The notes below the pieces were generated by a model that was not told where the DNA came from, did not search any database, and saw only the letters and a list, made by a program, of their open reading frames with translations. Both the position numbers and the translations under genes were made by a program. A stretch of 33,675 nucleotides of DNA from Pseudomonadota bacterium (lineage in GTDB: Bacteria; Desulfobacterota; Desulfobacteria; Desulfobacterales; RPRI01), in NCBI GenBank assembly GCA_018830925.1, contig JAHJRK010000566.1, positions 1 to 33,675 of the forward strand, in the 5' to 3' direction. This document shows, piece after piece, positions 1 to 7,583 of the stretch (positions are counted from its first letter, which is position 1; each line of letters begins with the position of its first letter).

Positions 1-83
1 ACCTTTGAAGAACGTCCAGTTTTGGTCAAGTACAAGGAAGGCGAGAATTTTAACCACAGGAATACATTGAGTATTTCGAGGAT

Positions 84-102
84 AGCGCTATCGGTTAGCG
101 CT
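84..102. repeat. Perfect 7-bp inverted repeat (hairpin)
   Basis: AGCGCTA at 84-90 and TAGCGCT at 96-102 are perfect reverse complements around the loop TCGGT. No T-run follows, so a classical intrinsic terminator is unlikely. It may be part of a decayed mobile repeat. Confidence 0.45.
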
Positions 103-170
103 TACGCTTCACTCCGTGTCACTTTGTGCCGAAATTTGAGCCTGACGCTGTAATCGGGCAAAAGGGGGCG

Positions 171-185
171 TTATGCAAAGGTCTC
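171..185 (+). repeat. Dispersed repeat, copy A (core only)
   Basis: TTATGCAAAGGTCTC matches the right-hand core of a repeat that recurs at 413-442, 3852-3881, 4317-4348 and 5437-5467, all in the same orientation. The left half (AATTTTTGG...) is not conserved in this copy. Confidence 0.5.
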
Positions 186-412
186 ACTTTGATGAATGTC
201 CCCCCATTCGCCCCTATACTTTCTCGGAACAGTTTACATAAGGAAGCCGGATATTCAAACTCATCAATGATTATGACACCGATAATGTTTCAAAAAAAGT
301 GCTCCGGATTATAATGAGTTACACCGGTTATGTGAACCGTACCGTCTGGTATAAATGAATCGGCATATGATAATGAGGCCATCTGAAGAAGTAAAATACA
401 AGTTAACGAAAA

Positions 413-442
413 ACGATTTTTGGGTAGTTGTGCAAAGGTCTC
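413..442 (+). repeat. Dispersed repeat, copy B
   Basis: This copy has the pattern of a T-run, then GGGTAGTTGTGCAAAGGTCTC. It ends 73 bp before the start codon at 516. Its reverse complement begins GAGACCTTTGCACAAC, which resembles terminal inverted repeats of IS5-like elements. No transposase is nearby, so it could be an IS end, a MITE-like remnant or a regulatory repeat. Confidence 0.6.
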
Positions 443-515
443 TAAATAAGACTTCAATAAAATCAATTCGCCTTTTATCCAGACAGCAACATTTGCCATT
501 ACAGAGGGGCATCAG

Positions 516-1721
516 ATGAAAGATCAATCCAAGACAAAACAAGAACTCCTCGTACAAAAAGCCATCAGTTTTATCTTATTAGTATCGGTTTTTTTGCTAT
601 TAAATATCCCTTTAAGCGTCATTGCAAAGGATAGTAAATATAAGACAACACCTTTATTAAATAATGGTAAGAAATGGCGGATAGGATATTACGAGGGAGG
701 GCCGTATATAAATTATCCGGCCAATTTGATAACCTTAGTTAAAGGCCTCAATGAACTTGGTTGGATGGGAGCTATCACTATTAATACAAAAAAAAATCCG
801 ACCGATTCAAGAGTGGTATGGGATGAGCTTTCTAAAGCAAAGAGCAAATATATTCAATTCGTTCCTGATGCCTATTGGTCTGCAAATTGGGACAAGACGG
901 TGCGGGTAAAAAATACTGAAAATGCTATAAAAAGACTTCAATCGGGAGATATCGATTTTATGGTTGCCATGGGAACCTGGGCGGGACAGGACTTGGCTAA
1001 CAATAATCACTCCGTTCCAACCATGGTAGTATCTGCAAGCGATCCGGTTCAATCCAACATTGTTAAAAGTGCCGAGGATTCAGGAAATGACCATGTCCAT
1101 GCAAAGTGTGACCCCACACGGTATATTAATCAGATCAAGCTGTTTCATAATATGTTTAACTTCAAAAAGTTAGGAATTGTTTATGAGAATTCGGTAGAAG
1201 GCCGGTCATATGCTGCAATAGCCGATGTGGAGAAAGTTGCCAAAGACAGGGGTTTTGAAATTGTCAAATGTGAAGCTCCTGCTTCCGGTGTTGAGGAAAA
1301 AGAGTCCGTAAAAGCGGTAATTCTTTGTCATGAGGAATTGGCGCCCAAGGTCGACGCCGTTTATGTTACGGTCCACAGGGGTATTGTCAGCGAGCACATG
1401 CCTGAAATTTTGGCGCCGTTATATAAGCACAAGATTCCTACCTTTTCCATGCGTGGTCCTGAAGAAGTTGAGAAAGGGGTGTTGTTGAGTATTTCCAGAG
1501 ACATGTTCGTATCAGTAGGAAAGTACCATGCAGGGATTATGGCTCGGATATTCAACGGAGCCAAACCAAGGGAACTGAATCAGATTTTTATGGATCCTAA
1601 AACAATTGTCGTCAATATTAAGACTGCTGAAATCATAGGGCATGTAATTCCACCAGCGTTTCTGAAAGTAACCGACAAAGTTTATAGCGGGGTTCATCCG
1701 GAGGTTAAAAGCCGGAATTAA
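516..1721 (+). CDS. ABC-type substrate-binding protein (periplasmic)
   Basis: This 401-aa protein has an N-terminal hydrophobic segment (about residues 16-37, ending ...PLSVIA|K) that looks like a cleavable signal peptide or lipid-free export signal. The body resembles the ABC_sub_bind (TrpX-like) family of type-I periplasmic binding proteins, with the usual two-lobed pattern (an N-lobe starting WRIGYYEGGPY, and a hinge-region segment KKLGIVYENSVEG). The start ATG follows GAGGGG at 504-509. No permease or ATPase gene is next to it. It sits 13 bp upstream of a CHASE3 histidine kinase and its response regulator, so I infer it is a ligand sensor feeding the kinase rather than part of a transporter. 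The ligand is unknown. The family call is from sequence feel, without a database search. Confidence 0.75.
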   Translation: MKDQSKTKQELLVQKAISFILLVSVFLLLNIPLSVIAKDSKYKTTPLLNNGKKWRIGYYEGGPYINYPANLITLVKGLNELGWMGAITINTKKNPTDSRVVWDELSKAKSKYIQFVPDAYWSANWDKTVRVKNTENAIKRLQSGDIDFMVAMGTWAGQDLANNNHSVPTMVVSASDPVQSNIVKSAEDSGNDHVHAKCDPTRYINQIKLFHNMFNFKKLGIVYENSVEGRSYAAIADVEKVAKDRGFEIVKCEAPASGVEEKESVKAVILCHEELAPKVDAVYVTVHRGIVSEHMPEILAPLYKHKIPTFSMRGPEEVEKGVLLSISRDMFVSVGKYHAGIMARIFNGAKPRELNQIFMDPKTIVVNIKTAEIIGHVIPPAFLKVTDKVYSGVHPEVKSRN

Positions 1722-1734
1722 TTGGGACACGTCC

Positions 1735-3096
1735 ATGAATTTGAATGTAAGAGAAAAGATATTTGTAATAGGATTGATCCTGTCACTGGTTGTTTTTTTG
1801 ACGATCAACGCAGTTTCGTATTGGAATACTAAGAGACATATCGAGAGCAGGGCAAATGTTGAAAAAACGCTCGTAATTATCTACGAGTTTGAAAATCTGA
1901 TTTCCTTGATTAAGGATGCCGAAACCGGGCAACGTGGATTTATTATAACAGGGGACCGGACTTTTCTTGAACCTTATTACAATGGCGTAACTTCAGTTTA
2001 TCAAAGTATGAGAAAACTGAAGGAGTTAATGCCGATCGATGCTCAGTCCCATCAAAAGCTTGATACTATTGAAGGGATGATAGAAAAGAGGTTTGCTCAA
2101 TTTCACAAAGCAATCGGCTTAAGAAAAAATGAAGGCATTGCGGTTGCAATAAAGTCATTCATGACTGCCGAAAATGAAAATGTAATGTTCGATATTCGAA
2201 ATTTGGTGGAGGGGTTGAAACGGGAGAAAACCGATTTGCTGCAGGGGCTGAATAGAATCTCCAAAGCAAGGAGTCAGCGTACACTTTTTACAATCTTTTT
2301 CGGAAATTTAATCGCTCTCCTGTTTGTTTTCTTTAGTTTGTTTCAGCTGTATCGAGACATAACCGAGGGCAAGCGGGTGGAGGAGGAGTTGAAAGCTTCT
2401 CAACAACAGTTACGCTCTCTTACCGGACGATTCGAAGAGATTCGCGAAGAAGAGAGGATCATAATTTCAAGGGAAATTCATGACATGATGGGCGGAGGAC
2501 TGACCGGATTGAAGCTTGATCTTTCATGGCTGATGAACAAGGTGAAAAATGCTGAATCAGATAACGGGCAAGCCGCTATGACGTGCAGAATTCTTTCATC
2601 GATTGAGTCCATAGATAAAATGATCAAGGTCACCCGCCGTATATCTACCGAGTTGCGGCCGCCTGTTCTGGATGATTTAGGTCTAATAGCCGCTCTGGAG
2701 TGGCAGTTGTCGGATTTCACAAGTCGCACAGGCGTTCTTCATAAGTTTACCACAGCTTATCAAAATGTAACCATAGAAAAGGACAAAGCCGTTGCCGTGT
2801 TTCGCATATCTCAGGAAATCCTCACCAACATTGCGCGACACTCAGAGGCAACAAAGGTTGTCGTTGCTTTACTGGAGGATGAGGAAAATTCTTTTCGGGA
2901 TGAAAATTTTATTCTCGAGATCAGGGATAACGGCCGTGGGATTAAAGAAGAGGAAATTCTGGATCCGAAAGCCCTTGGTTTGCTTGGCATGAAAGAACGT
3001 GCTCTATCTTTTGGAGGAAAATTCTTGATTTTTGGTCACCCCGGCGGAGGGACGTCCGTGACCGTTAAAATACCACGAAATCTGGGAGGACCGTAA
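1735..3096 (+). CDS. CHASE3-domain sensor histidine kinase (HisKA_3 type)
   Basis: This 453-aa membrane kinase has a first transmembrane segment at about 9-29, a periplasmic CHASE3 domain with the typical DAETGQRGFIITGD signature near 61-74, and a second transmembrane segment at about 183-204. A NarX/DesK-like HisKA_3 dimerisation domain follows, with the phospho-acceptor in SREIHDMMG (His249). The C-terminal HATPase_c shows the N-box EILTNIARHSEA (about 361-372), the G1 box IRDNGRGI (about 396-403) and GLLGMKERA (about 415-423). It would autophosphorylate and pass phosphate to the regulator encoded next. Its stop and the regulator start overlap as TAATG, so the pair is translationally coupled. 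The periplasmic domain may read the binding protein encoded just upstream; that link is inferred. Confidence 0.9.
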   Translation: MNLNVREKIFVIGLILSLVVFLTINAVSYWNTKRHIESRANVEKTLVIIYEFENLISLIKDAETGQRGFIITGDRTFLEPYYNGVTSVYQSMRKLKELMPIDAQSHQKLDTIEGMIEKRFAQFHKAIGLRKNEGIAVAIKSFMTAENENVMFDIRNLVEGLKREKTDLLQGLNRISKARSQRTLFTIFFGNLIALLFVFFSLFQLYRDITEGKRVEEELKASQQQLRSLTGRFEEIREEERIIISREIHDMMGGGLTGLKLDLSWLMNKVKNAESDNGQAAMTCRILSSIESIDKMIKVTRRISTELRPPVLDDLGLIAALEWQLSDFTSRTGVLHKFTTAYQNVTIEKDKAVAVFRISQEILTNIARHSEATKVVVALLEDEENSFRDENFILEIRDNGRGIKEEEILDPKALGLLGMKERALSFGGKFLIFGHPGGGTSVTVKIPRNLGGP

Positions 3097-3725
3097 TGAT
3101 CAAAGTTATCATTGTTGATGACCATCCAGTGGTCAGGCGCGGCCTGAAGCAGATTATTGATGATGAACCGGATATGGATGTCGTCGGTGAAGCAGGAGAT
3201 GCCAGGGAATGTTTTGAGCTTGTACGAATGACGGACTGTAATCTTGTTGTCCTGGATATTACTCTGCCGGACTGGAGCGGTATAGATGTCCTGAATCAAT
3301 TGAAATATGAGAAACCGAACCTTCAGATCCTCATTCTGAGCGTTCTCCCGGAAGACCAGTATGGTTTGAGACTGATCAAAGCCGGCGCTTCAGGATATCT
3401 CATGAAAGAGAGCGCCCTGACAGAGCTCGTGAAGGCCATCAGAAAAGTGAGTTCGGGGGGCAAGTATGTCAGCGCAGTTCTCGCCGAGAGTATGCTCAGC
3501 CTGTCTGATGACTCTGAGGAGTTGCCATCTCACGAGAACCTTTCAAACCGGGAATATCAGATATTTTGCATGATTGCACAGGGAAAGTCACAGAAGAGCA
3601 TAGCCAGTATACTCCGTATCAGCGAAAAAACGGTCAGCACCTATCGCAGCCGCATCATGGGAAAAATGAAAATGAGCAATAATTCCGATCTGATACGCTA
3701 TGCTTTAGAACAACATCTCGTCTAA
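3096..3725 (+). CDS. NarL/LuxR-type response regulator
   Basis: This 209-aa regulator has an N-terminal receiver domain with acidic residues Asp8-Asp9, phospho-acceptor Asp54 (in VVLDITLPD), Ser82 and Lys104. A C-terminal LuxR-type helix-turn-helix follows at about 145-205 (LSNREYQIF..., KSIASILRISEKTVSTYRSR). GGAGG at 3086-3090 precedes the ATG, which shares one base with the kinase stop. As the last gene of the sensory trio it probably binds DNA when phosphorylated. A near-perfect 18-bp palindrome lies 38 bp after its stop, in the long gap before the polysaccharide genes, and is a candidate operator. Whether it controls the polysaccharide locus cannot be told from sequence. Confidence 0.92.
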   Translation: MIKVIIVDDHPVVRRGLKQIIDDEPDMDVVGEAGDARECFELVRMTDCNLVVLDITLPDWSGIDVLNQLKYEKPNLQILILSVLPEDQYGLRLIKAGASGYLMKESALTELVKAIRKVSSGGKYVSAVLAESMLSLSDDSEELPSHENLSNREYQIFCMIAQGKSQKSIASILRISEKTVSTYRSRIMGKMKMSNNSDLIRYALEQHLV

Positions 3726-3762
3726 AATCATCGTTAAACATTCCTCGGATCACCATATTTCT

Positions 3763-3780
3763 TGTAGGGATATTCCTACA
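3763..3780. promoter_or_regulatory. 18-bp near-palindrome, candidate regulator operator
   Basis: TGTAGGGATATTCCTACA is an inverted repeat with one mismatched pair (G7/T12). It lies just downstream of a LuxR-type response regulator gene and upstream of the polysaccharide genes. NarL/FixJ-type regulators bind short inverted repeats, so operator function is plausible but inferred. Confidence 0.35.
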
Positions 3781-3851
3781 GAAAATATAAGGTTTATCTG
3801 ACAGGCAAACTCCCTGAATATGATATTATAAAAAGGATAATCTCAATAAAT

Positions 3852-3881
3852 AATAATTTTTAGGGTGTTGTGCAAAGGTCT
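3852..3881 (+). repeat. Dispersed repeat, copy C
   Basis: Pattern AATAATTTTTAGGGTGTTG followed by TGCAAAGGTCT. It has the same orientation as the other copies and ends 183 bp before the truncated methyltransferase at 4065. Confidence 0.6.
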
Positions 3882-3931
3882 TGTTTTGTAATCGAGAGGG
3901 CGGAGCTTTGAGAGCTTTATTGAAAAATCTT

Positions 3932-3953
3932 ACAGATTCCGGATAATGACATT
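3932..3953 (+). repeat. 22-bp shared motif, copy 1
   Basis: The segment ACAGATTCCGGATAATG... matches 5337-5358 at 20 of 22 positions. It is found only in the two intergenic stretches around the truncated methyltransferase and wzz, so it marks duplicated intergenic DNA. Confidence 0.5.
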
Positions 3954-4064
3954 CATATAAGTTTTAAAAGAATATCAGCAAGTAGAATGCAGTATATTTA
4001 TCAATATCCGCAAGAAAGGCTGGAAAATTGATAGAGGGATTTTTAATCAAATAGGATATTCAGC

Positions 4065-4301
4065 ATGACAGGAACCGTTGAAAATCAATATGACTCACAT
4101 TTCGAACTCAAGCAGAGGAAAGGTCTGGCTAAACTGGGTGTTGAAAAGAACGCCAATTGGCATGGCGATCCGAAGCGCCTTATCTTCGTGCTTTCCCGCT
4201 ACAAGTTTGTGGCAAAGATGCTTAGCGGAAAACAGAATGTATTGGAAATAGGCTGTGGTGATGCCTTTAACTCTTTGCCCCTTTCGGGGTATGGTGAGTA
4301 A
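4065..4301 (+). pseudogene. Truncated class I SAM-dependent methyltransferase
   Basis: The 78-aa open frame begins like a normal O-antigen-cluster methyltransferase and reaches SAM-binding motif I (VLEIGCGDAF, about 59-68). It then runs into an unrelated tail (NSLPLSGYGE) and a stop. Family members are usually 230-270 aa, so about two thirds of the protein is missing, including the rest of the Rossmann fold, and the product should be inactive. The break coincides with a small CCCCTTTCGGGG hairpin near 4278-4289 and is followed 15 bp after the stop by repeat copy D. This suggests a deletion or insertion event mediated by a mobile repeat. Confidence 0.8.
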
Positions 4302-4316
4302 AAAAGAAGTTGCATA

Positions 4317-4348
4317 AAACAATTTTTGGATAGTTGTGAAAAGGTCTC
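4317..4348 (+). repeat. Dispersed repeat, copy D
   Basis: AAACAATTTTTGGATAGTTG then TGAAAAGGTCTC. This copy sits just after the truncated methyltransferase and 117 bp before the wzz-like start. With copy E it defines the longest shared version (AACAATTTTT... through AAGGTCTC). Confidence 0.6.
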
Positions 4349-4465
4349 CCGATATTCAATCTTCGGCTTTTCGGTTTTTCTTCAACCAGAAACTATGAAC
4401 CAGAAACCAGAGACTATTCTCTTATAGAATGATTAACCGGAATTTATGAGCGAGGGAAAATAAAC

Positions 4466-5302
4466 ATGGACGTTCAAAAAGAGCAACTCTATGATGATGA
4501 AATCGATCTGTTCGACCTTGTCAAGAAACTCTGGCGCTGGAAAAAAATGATTGTTGGAGTTACTTTGACATGTACAATCCTGATGTTTGGGATCTACTCC
4601 TTTTTCCCAAAAATTTACCGGGTAAATGCTATCATCGAACCCGGAACAAAGCTATTTTATAAGCAGAACGGACAAATGGCTTTTGAAGAGAAACCTATCG
4701 AGTCGCCTGTTTCAATTCGTGAAACAATTCTTGGGGGAGTTTTCGACAAAGAGATTGCAGACAAGTTAGCTTTAAATATATCAGATATTCCAAAAATCAA
4801 AGTTAAAATTCCTAAAGACACAAATCTATTGATATTTTCTCTGGAAAGCCATGACACTCAAAAAGGGATAGGCATCCTTAATGAACTTATATCCAAAGTC
4901 TCCGGTAACATTCAGACAAAGATTGATTTGGAAAAGCAACAGATTGAAAGCATGATCAAAACTGCTACGGAGCAGGTACTTCAAACCAGGAAGAAGATCG
5001 AGAGGTTGGAGGCCAGCCGAAAAGAAGCTATAGGCAATCAGCCCACCAATGCCATGTCTGTGCTCCTGTACTTCAATGAAATTAAGGAACATCAGATCTA
5101 TTTAAATGAACTTGAAGACAAGGTTATGAACTATCGTCACAGGAACGCAGATATCCGGGCAATCAGAATCCATTTGAATCCGACGGTCGAAGAGAATCCG
5201 GTTGGTCCTAAAAAATTCCTGGCAACCGCTGGAGCTTTCATTTTTTCATTGTTTGCCAGCATCGTTCTGGCATTAATCCTCGAGAAAGTCAGGTCAAAAT
5301 AA
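4466..5302 (+). CDS. wzz: Wzz-family chain-length determinant
   Basis: This 278-aa inner-membrane protein has the layout of a class 1 polysaccharide co-polymerase. A short cytoplasmic N-terminus (DEIDLFDLVKKLWRWKK, about 11-27) leads into transmembrane segment 1 (about 28-47). A periplasmic domain with a coiled-coil-prone stretch (about 150-225) follows, then a proline-containing motif ENPVGPKK (about 243-250) before transmembrane segment 2 (about 251-273). Such proteins set the modal length of polymers made by Wzy. No tyrosine-kinase domain is attached, which fits the O-antigen type better than the capsule BY-kinase type. Its partners are probably the flippase at 5404 and the polymerase at 9191. 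The start ATG follows a GAGGG-like sequence. Confidence 0.85.
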   Translation: MDVQKEQLYDDEIDLFDLVKKLWRWKKMIVGVTLTCTILMFGIYSFFPKIYRVNAIIEPGTKLFYKQNGQMAFEEKPIESPVSIRETILGGVFDKEIADKLALNISDIPKIKVKIPKDTNLLIFSLESHDTQKGIGILNELISKVSGNIQTKIDLEKQQIESMIKTATEQVLQTRKKIERLEASRKEAIGNQPTNAMSVLLYFNEIKEHQIYLNELEDKVMNYRHRNADIRAIRIHLNPTVEENPVGPKKFLATAGAFIFSLFASIVLALILEKVRSK

Positions 5303-5336
5303 TTAAAGATTTTATGTAATGAACTTCATAAATATA

Positions 5337-5358
5337 ACAGATTTCGGATAATGGCATT
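5337..5358 (+). repeat. 22-bp shared motif, copy 2
   Basis: The segment ACAGATTTCGGATAATG... matches 3932-3953 with two substitutions. It lies between wzz and the flippase, about 80 bp before repeat copy E. Confidence 0.5.
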
Positions 5359-5403
5359 TGAATTCATCTTAAAACGCAACACACAACATTCAAAACAACC
5401 CTT

Positions 5404-6726
5404 ATGATCTTGGGAAACAAAAAAGGAGTTCTTGGAAACAATTTTTTAGGAATTATACAAAGGTCTCAACGCTTTCGCCGGCTTTCCAAGGAAGGCTTTT
5501 GGATTGTCTTAGGCCAGGCGATGTCTGTGGTGGGCTCGCTGATCGGTGTAAGGTTGCTTACAGAACTGCTGGATCCAGCGGCCTATGGTGAACTGGCTTT
5601 AGGAATGACTGTTGCCACCTTGGTCAATCAGGCTGTTCTGGGGCCTTTGAGCAATGGGGTAATGCGCTTTTATGCCCCGGCAGTGGAACAGGATGATTTT
5701 GGTAGCTATTTGAACGCAGTAAAACGTTTGGTTTTATCAGCGACAGGAGGCACTGCTATTTTAATACTGATAGTGGTTGCAGGATTGTTAATCGCTGATC
5801 AAACGAAAATGATCGGAATCGCAATTGCAGCATTCATTTTTGCTATTCTCAGTGGATACAACTCGATTCTCAGCGGAATACAGAATGCTGCTAGGCAAAG
5901 AGCCATCGTAGCACTTCATCAAGGAATGGAATCCTGGGCGCGGTTTCTGATTGCTGCCGGTTTGCTGATGTGGCTGAGCGCCACAAGCACGATGGCTATA
6001 GTCGGGTATGCTGTGGCAGCCGTACTGGTGCTTGGATCGCAGTATGTGTTCTTTAGCAGAATCGTTCCAAAAGATGTAACAGGCCAAAATAAAAAAGGAG
6101 CTTGGCAGAAAGAGATGTGGAATTTTTCATGGCCAATTTCAATCTTTGGCATGTTTACTTGGTTGCAACTTGTATCTGACCGTTGGGCACTGAATCTTTA
6201 TTCGACAGTACAAGATGTTGGTCTTTATGCGGTAGTCTTTCTTTTGGGGTATTATCCAATGTCAATAGTTACCGGTGTTGCGATGCAGTTTTTTGCTCCC
6301 ATCTTTTACAACCGAGCCGGTGATGCAAACGATAGCCTACGAACCGCAAATGTAAACAGACTGAGTTACTATCTAACCGGGTTGACACTGGCTGTGACGA
6401 GCTGTGCTTTTTTGTTGTCTTACTTGTTTCATATGAAAATATTTAGGCTTTTTGTGGCTAAGGAGTACGCGTCTGTATCTCATTTATTACCGTGGATGCT
6501 TCTTGCCGGTGGTCTGTTCGCTGCTGGTCAATCTATATCACTCAATCTTCAGAGCCAAATGAAAACGCGTATTATGATGGTGCCAAAAATCATTACAGCA
6601 TTGTTGGGTGTCTTTTTAAATATTGCAGGTGCCTATTTGTATGGCACTTCGGGTATAGTTATGGCAGGAGTCTTATTTTCTGCCTCGTATTTTCTTTGGA
6701 TGGCGGTGCTTTCGAAACGTAAATGA
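5404..6726 (+). CDS. wzx: Wzx-type oligosaccharide flippase
   Basis: This 440-aa polytopic protein of the MATE/MOP-flippase superfamily has about 12 hydrophobic segments from about residue 30 to the end. The opening SKEGFWIVLGQAMSVVGSLI (about 28-47) and the following RLLTELLDPAAYGELALGM are typical of Wzx/RfbX proteins. It would move the lipid-linked repeat unit across the inner membrane. The N-terminus is odd: the first ~22 codons run through dispersed repeat copy E, the ATG at 5404 lacks a good ribosome binding site, and no better in-frame start lies between it and the conserved part. The native 5' end may therefore have been replaced. Its stop overlaps the next start (ATGA), which suggests translational coupling. 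Confidence 0.88.
   Translation: MILGNKKGVLGNNFLGIIQRSQRFRRLSKEGFWIVLGQAMSVVGSLIGVRLLTELLDPAAYGELALGMTVATLVNQAVLGPLSNGVMRFYAPAVEQDDFGSYLNAVKRLVLSATGGTAILILIVVAGLLIADQTKMIGIAIAAFIFAILSGYNSILSGIQNAARQRAIVALHQGMESWARFLIAAGLLMWLSATSTMAIVGYAVAAVLVLGSQYVFFSRIVPKDVTGQNKKGAWQKEMWNFSWPISIFGMFTWLQLVSDRWALNLYSTVQDVGLYAVVFLLGYYPMSIVTGVAMQFFAPIFYNRAGDANDSLRTANVNRLSYYLTGLTLAVTSCAFLLSYLFHMKIFRLFVAKEYASVSHLLPWMLLAGGLFAAGQSISLNLQSQMKTRIMMVPKIITALLGVFLNIAGAYLYGTSGIVMAGVLFSASYFLWMAVLSKRK
5437..5467 (+). repeat. Dispersed repeat, copy E (inside the flippase 5' end)
   Basis: AACAATTTTTTAGGAATTAT followed by ACAAAGGTCTC. It has the same orientation as copies A-D, and it is translated as codons ~12-22 of the flippase reading frame. 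This is the only copy inside a gene. Confidence 0.55.
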
Positions 6727-7583
6727 ATAGAATATCATTGAAAACAAAATCAATCTCTTTGGTGAAACCTCTCATTGAAAGACTTCCTCTTATAGCTGCC
6801 ATGTGTAGGGGTTTACGTGATCAATTTGAATATTTCACCGATAAGTCAACCACTACCCCGTGGGGTTTTAAACTGGCTGGAAATAAAATCATGGCTCAGG
6901 GATCTTTTGAGCCTAATGAAACTAAAATCGTAAGGGATCTTCTCAAGAATATGGATATACTGATCAATGTAGGTGCGAATGTCGGTTATTACTGCTGCCA
7001 CGCCTTGAGTATGGGAAAGCCAGTGATTGCATTCGAACCCATTGAGAGAAATCTTCGGTACCTATGTAAAAACATAAAAGACAACTGCTGGTCTGGCGCT
7101 GAAATATATCCAGTAGCATTGTCTAATAGTGTAGGCATAATAGAGATATATGGAGGTAACACAGGCGCATCCGTTGTTAAAGGGTGGGCAGGTATCCCCG
7201 AAAGCTATGTGACACTTGTGCCGTCTTCAACAATGGATGTGGTGCTTGATACTCGGTTGCGAGGGAAAAACGTGCTGGTATTAGTTGATGTTGAGGGTGC
7301 AGAGAAACAGCTGCTGGAGGGTGCGACAAAAATGCTTGTTAACGATCCGAAGCCAGTTTGGTTGGTCGAAATAACGACTAAAATTCATCAGCCGCACGGT
7401 GTTGAAATAAACCCGAATTTTAAGAGCACATTTCAATTGTTTTTCCAAAATGGTTATCAAGCATTCAATGTTGATCAAGATATGAGTCCGGTAATAATGG
7501 AACATGTTGATCTGGTTTCAAGTGGCAGTCTAAGATTTGCGACGCACAACTTTCTGTTTTGCGAGTCGAAGGCAACATTATGA
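6723..7583 (+). CDS. FkbM-family methyltransferase
   Basis: This 286-aa protein has the FkbM fold: SAM-binding LINVGANVGYY (motif I, about 80-90), then VIAFEPIERNLRYL (acidic residue that contacts SAM ribose) and the late motif VLVDVEGAEKQLLEG (about 180-195). FkbM enzymes O-methylate hydroxyls on sugars or polyketides. In this context a sugar O-methyl group on the repeat unit is the likely product; the acceptor is unknown. Both ends are coupled: ATG overlaps the flippase stop, and its own stop overlaps the next start. Confidence 0.85.
   Translation: MNRISLKTKSISLVKPLIERLPLIAAMCRGLRDQFEYFTDKSTTTPWGFKLAGNKIMAQGSFEPNETKIVRDLLKNMDILINVGANVGYYCCHALSMGKPVIAFEPIERNLRYLCKNIKDNCWSGAEIYPVALSNSVGIIEIYGGNTGASVVKGWAGIPESYVTLVPSSTMDVVLDTRLRGKNVLVLVDVEGAEKQLLEGATKMLVNDPKPVWLVEITTKIHQPHGVEINPNFKSTFQLFFQNGYQAFNVDQDMSPVIMEHVDLVSSGSLRFATHNFLFCESKATL

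Larger units (their letters stand above)
1..515. other. Gene-poor leader region with short repeats
   Basis: I see no convincing gene here. The stretch holds a perfect hairpin at 84-102 and two copies of a dispersed repeat, at 171-185 (core only) and 413-442. Short open frames are present on both strands but show no recognisable domain or convincing ribosome binding site. The promoter for the gene that starts at 516 probably lies in the second half, but I could not pick a -35/-10 pair with confidence. Confidence 0.5.
3726..4064. other. Intergenic region before the polysaccharide locus
   Basis: This 339-bp gap without a gene contains a near-palindrome at 3763-3780, a dispersed repeat copy at 3852-3881 and a second shared motif at 3932-3953 that recurs at 5337-5358. 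It is AT-rich and is the best place for the locus promoter, but no -35/-10 pair is clear enough to annotate. I see no intrinsic terminator after the regulator gene. Confidence 0.5.

Noticed and set aside
126-314. Open frame of 62 codons in the leader region
   Set aside because: No domain, no ribosome binding site, and it runs through dispersed repeat sequence; it is most likely a chance frame.
3750-3790. The palindrome as an intrinsic terminator
   Set aside because: It is AT-rich in the centre and is followed by an A-rich sequence, not a T-run.
4385-4420. AACCAGAAAC tandem-like repeat before wzz
   Set aside because: It is a short, imperfect purine-rich microrepeat with no structure beyond two or three partial units.
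3726-4465. JUMPstart/ops-type antitermination element
   Set aside because: The GGCGGTAGCGTG core is not present here or upstream of wzx, so RfaH-type control cannot be claimed.
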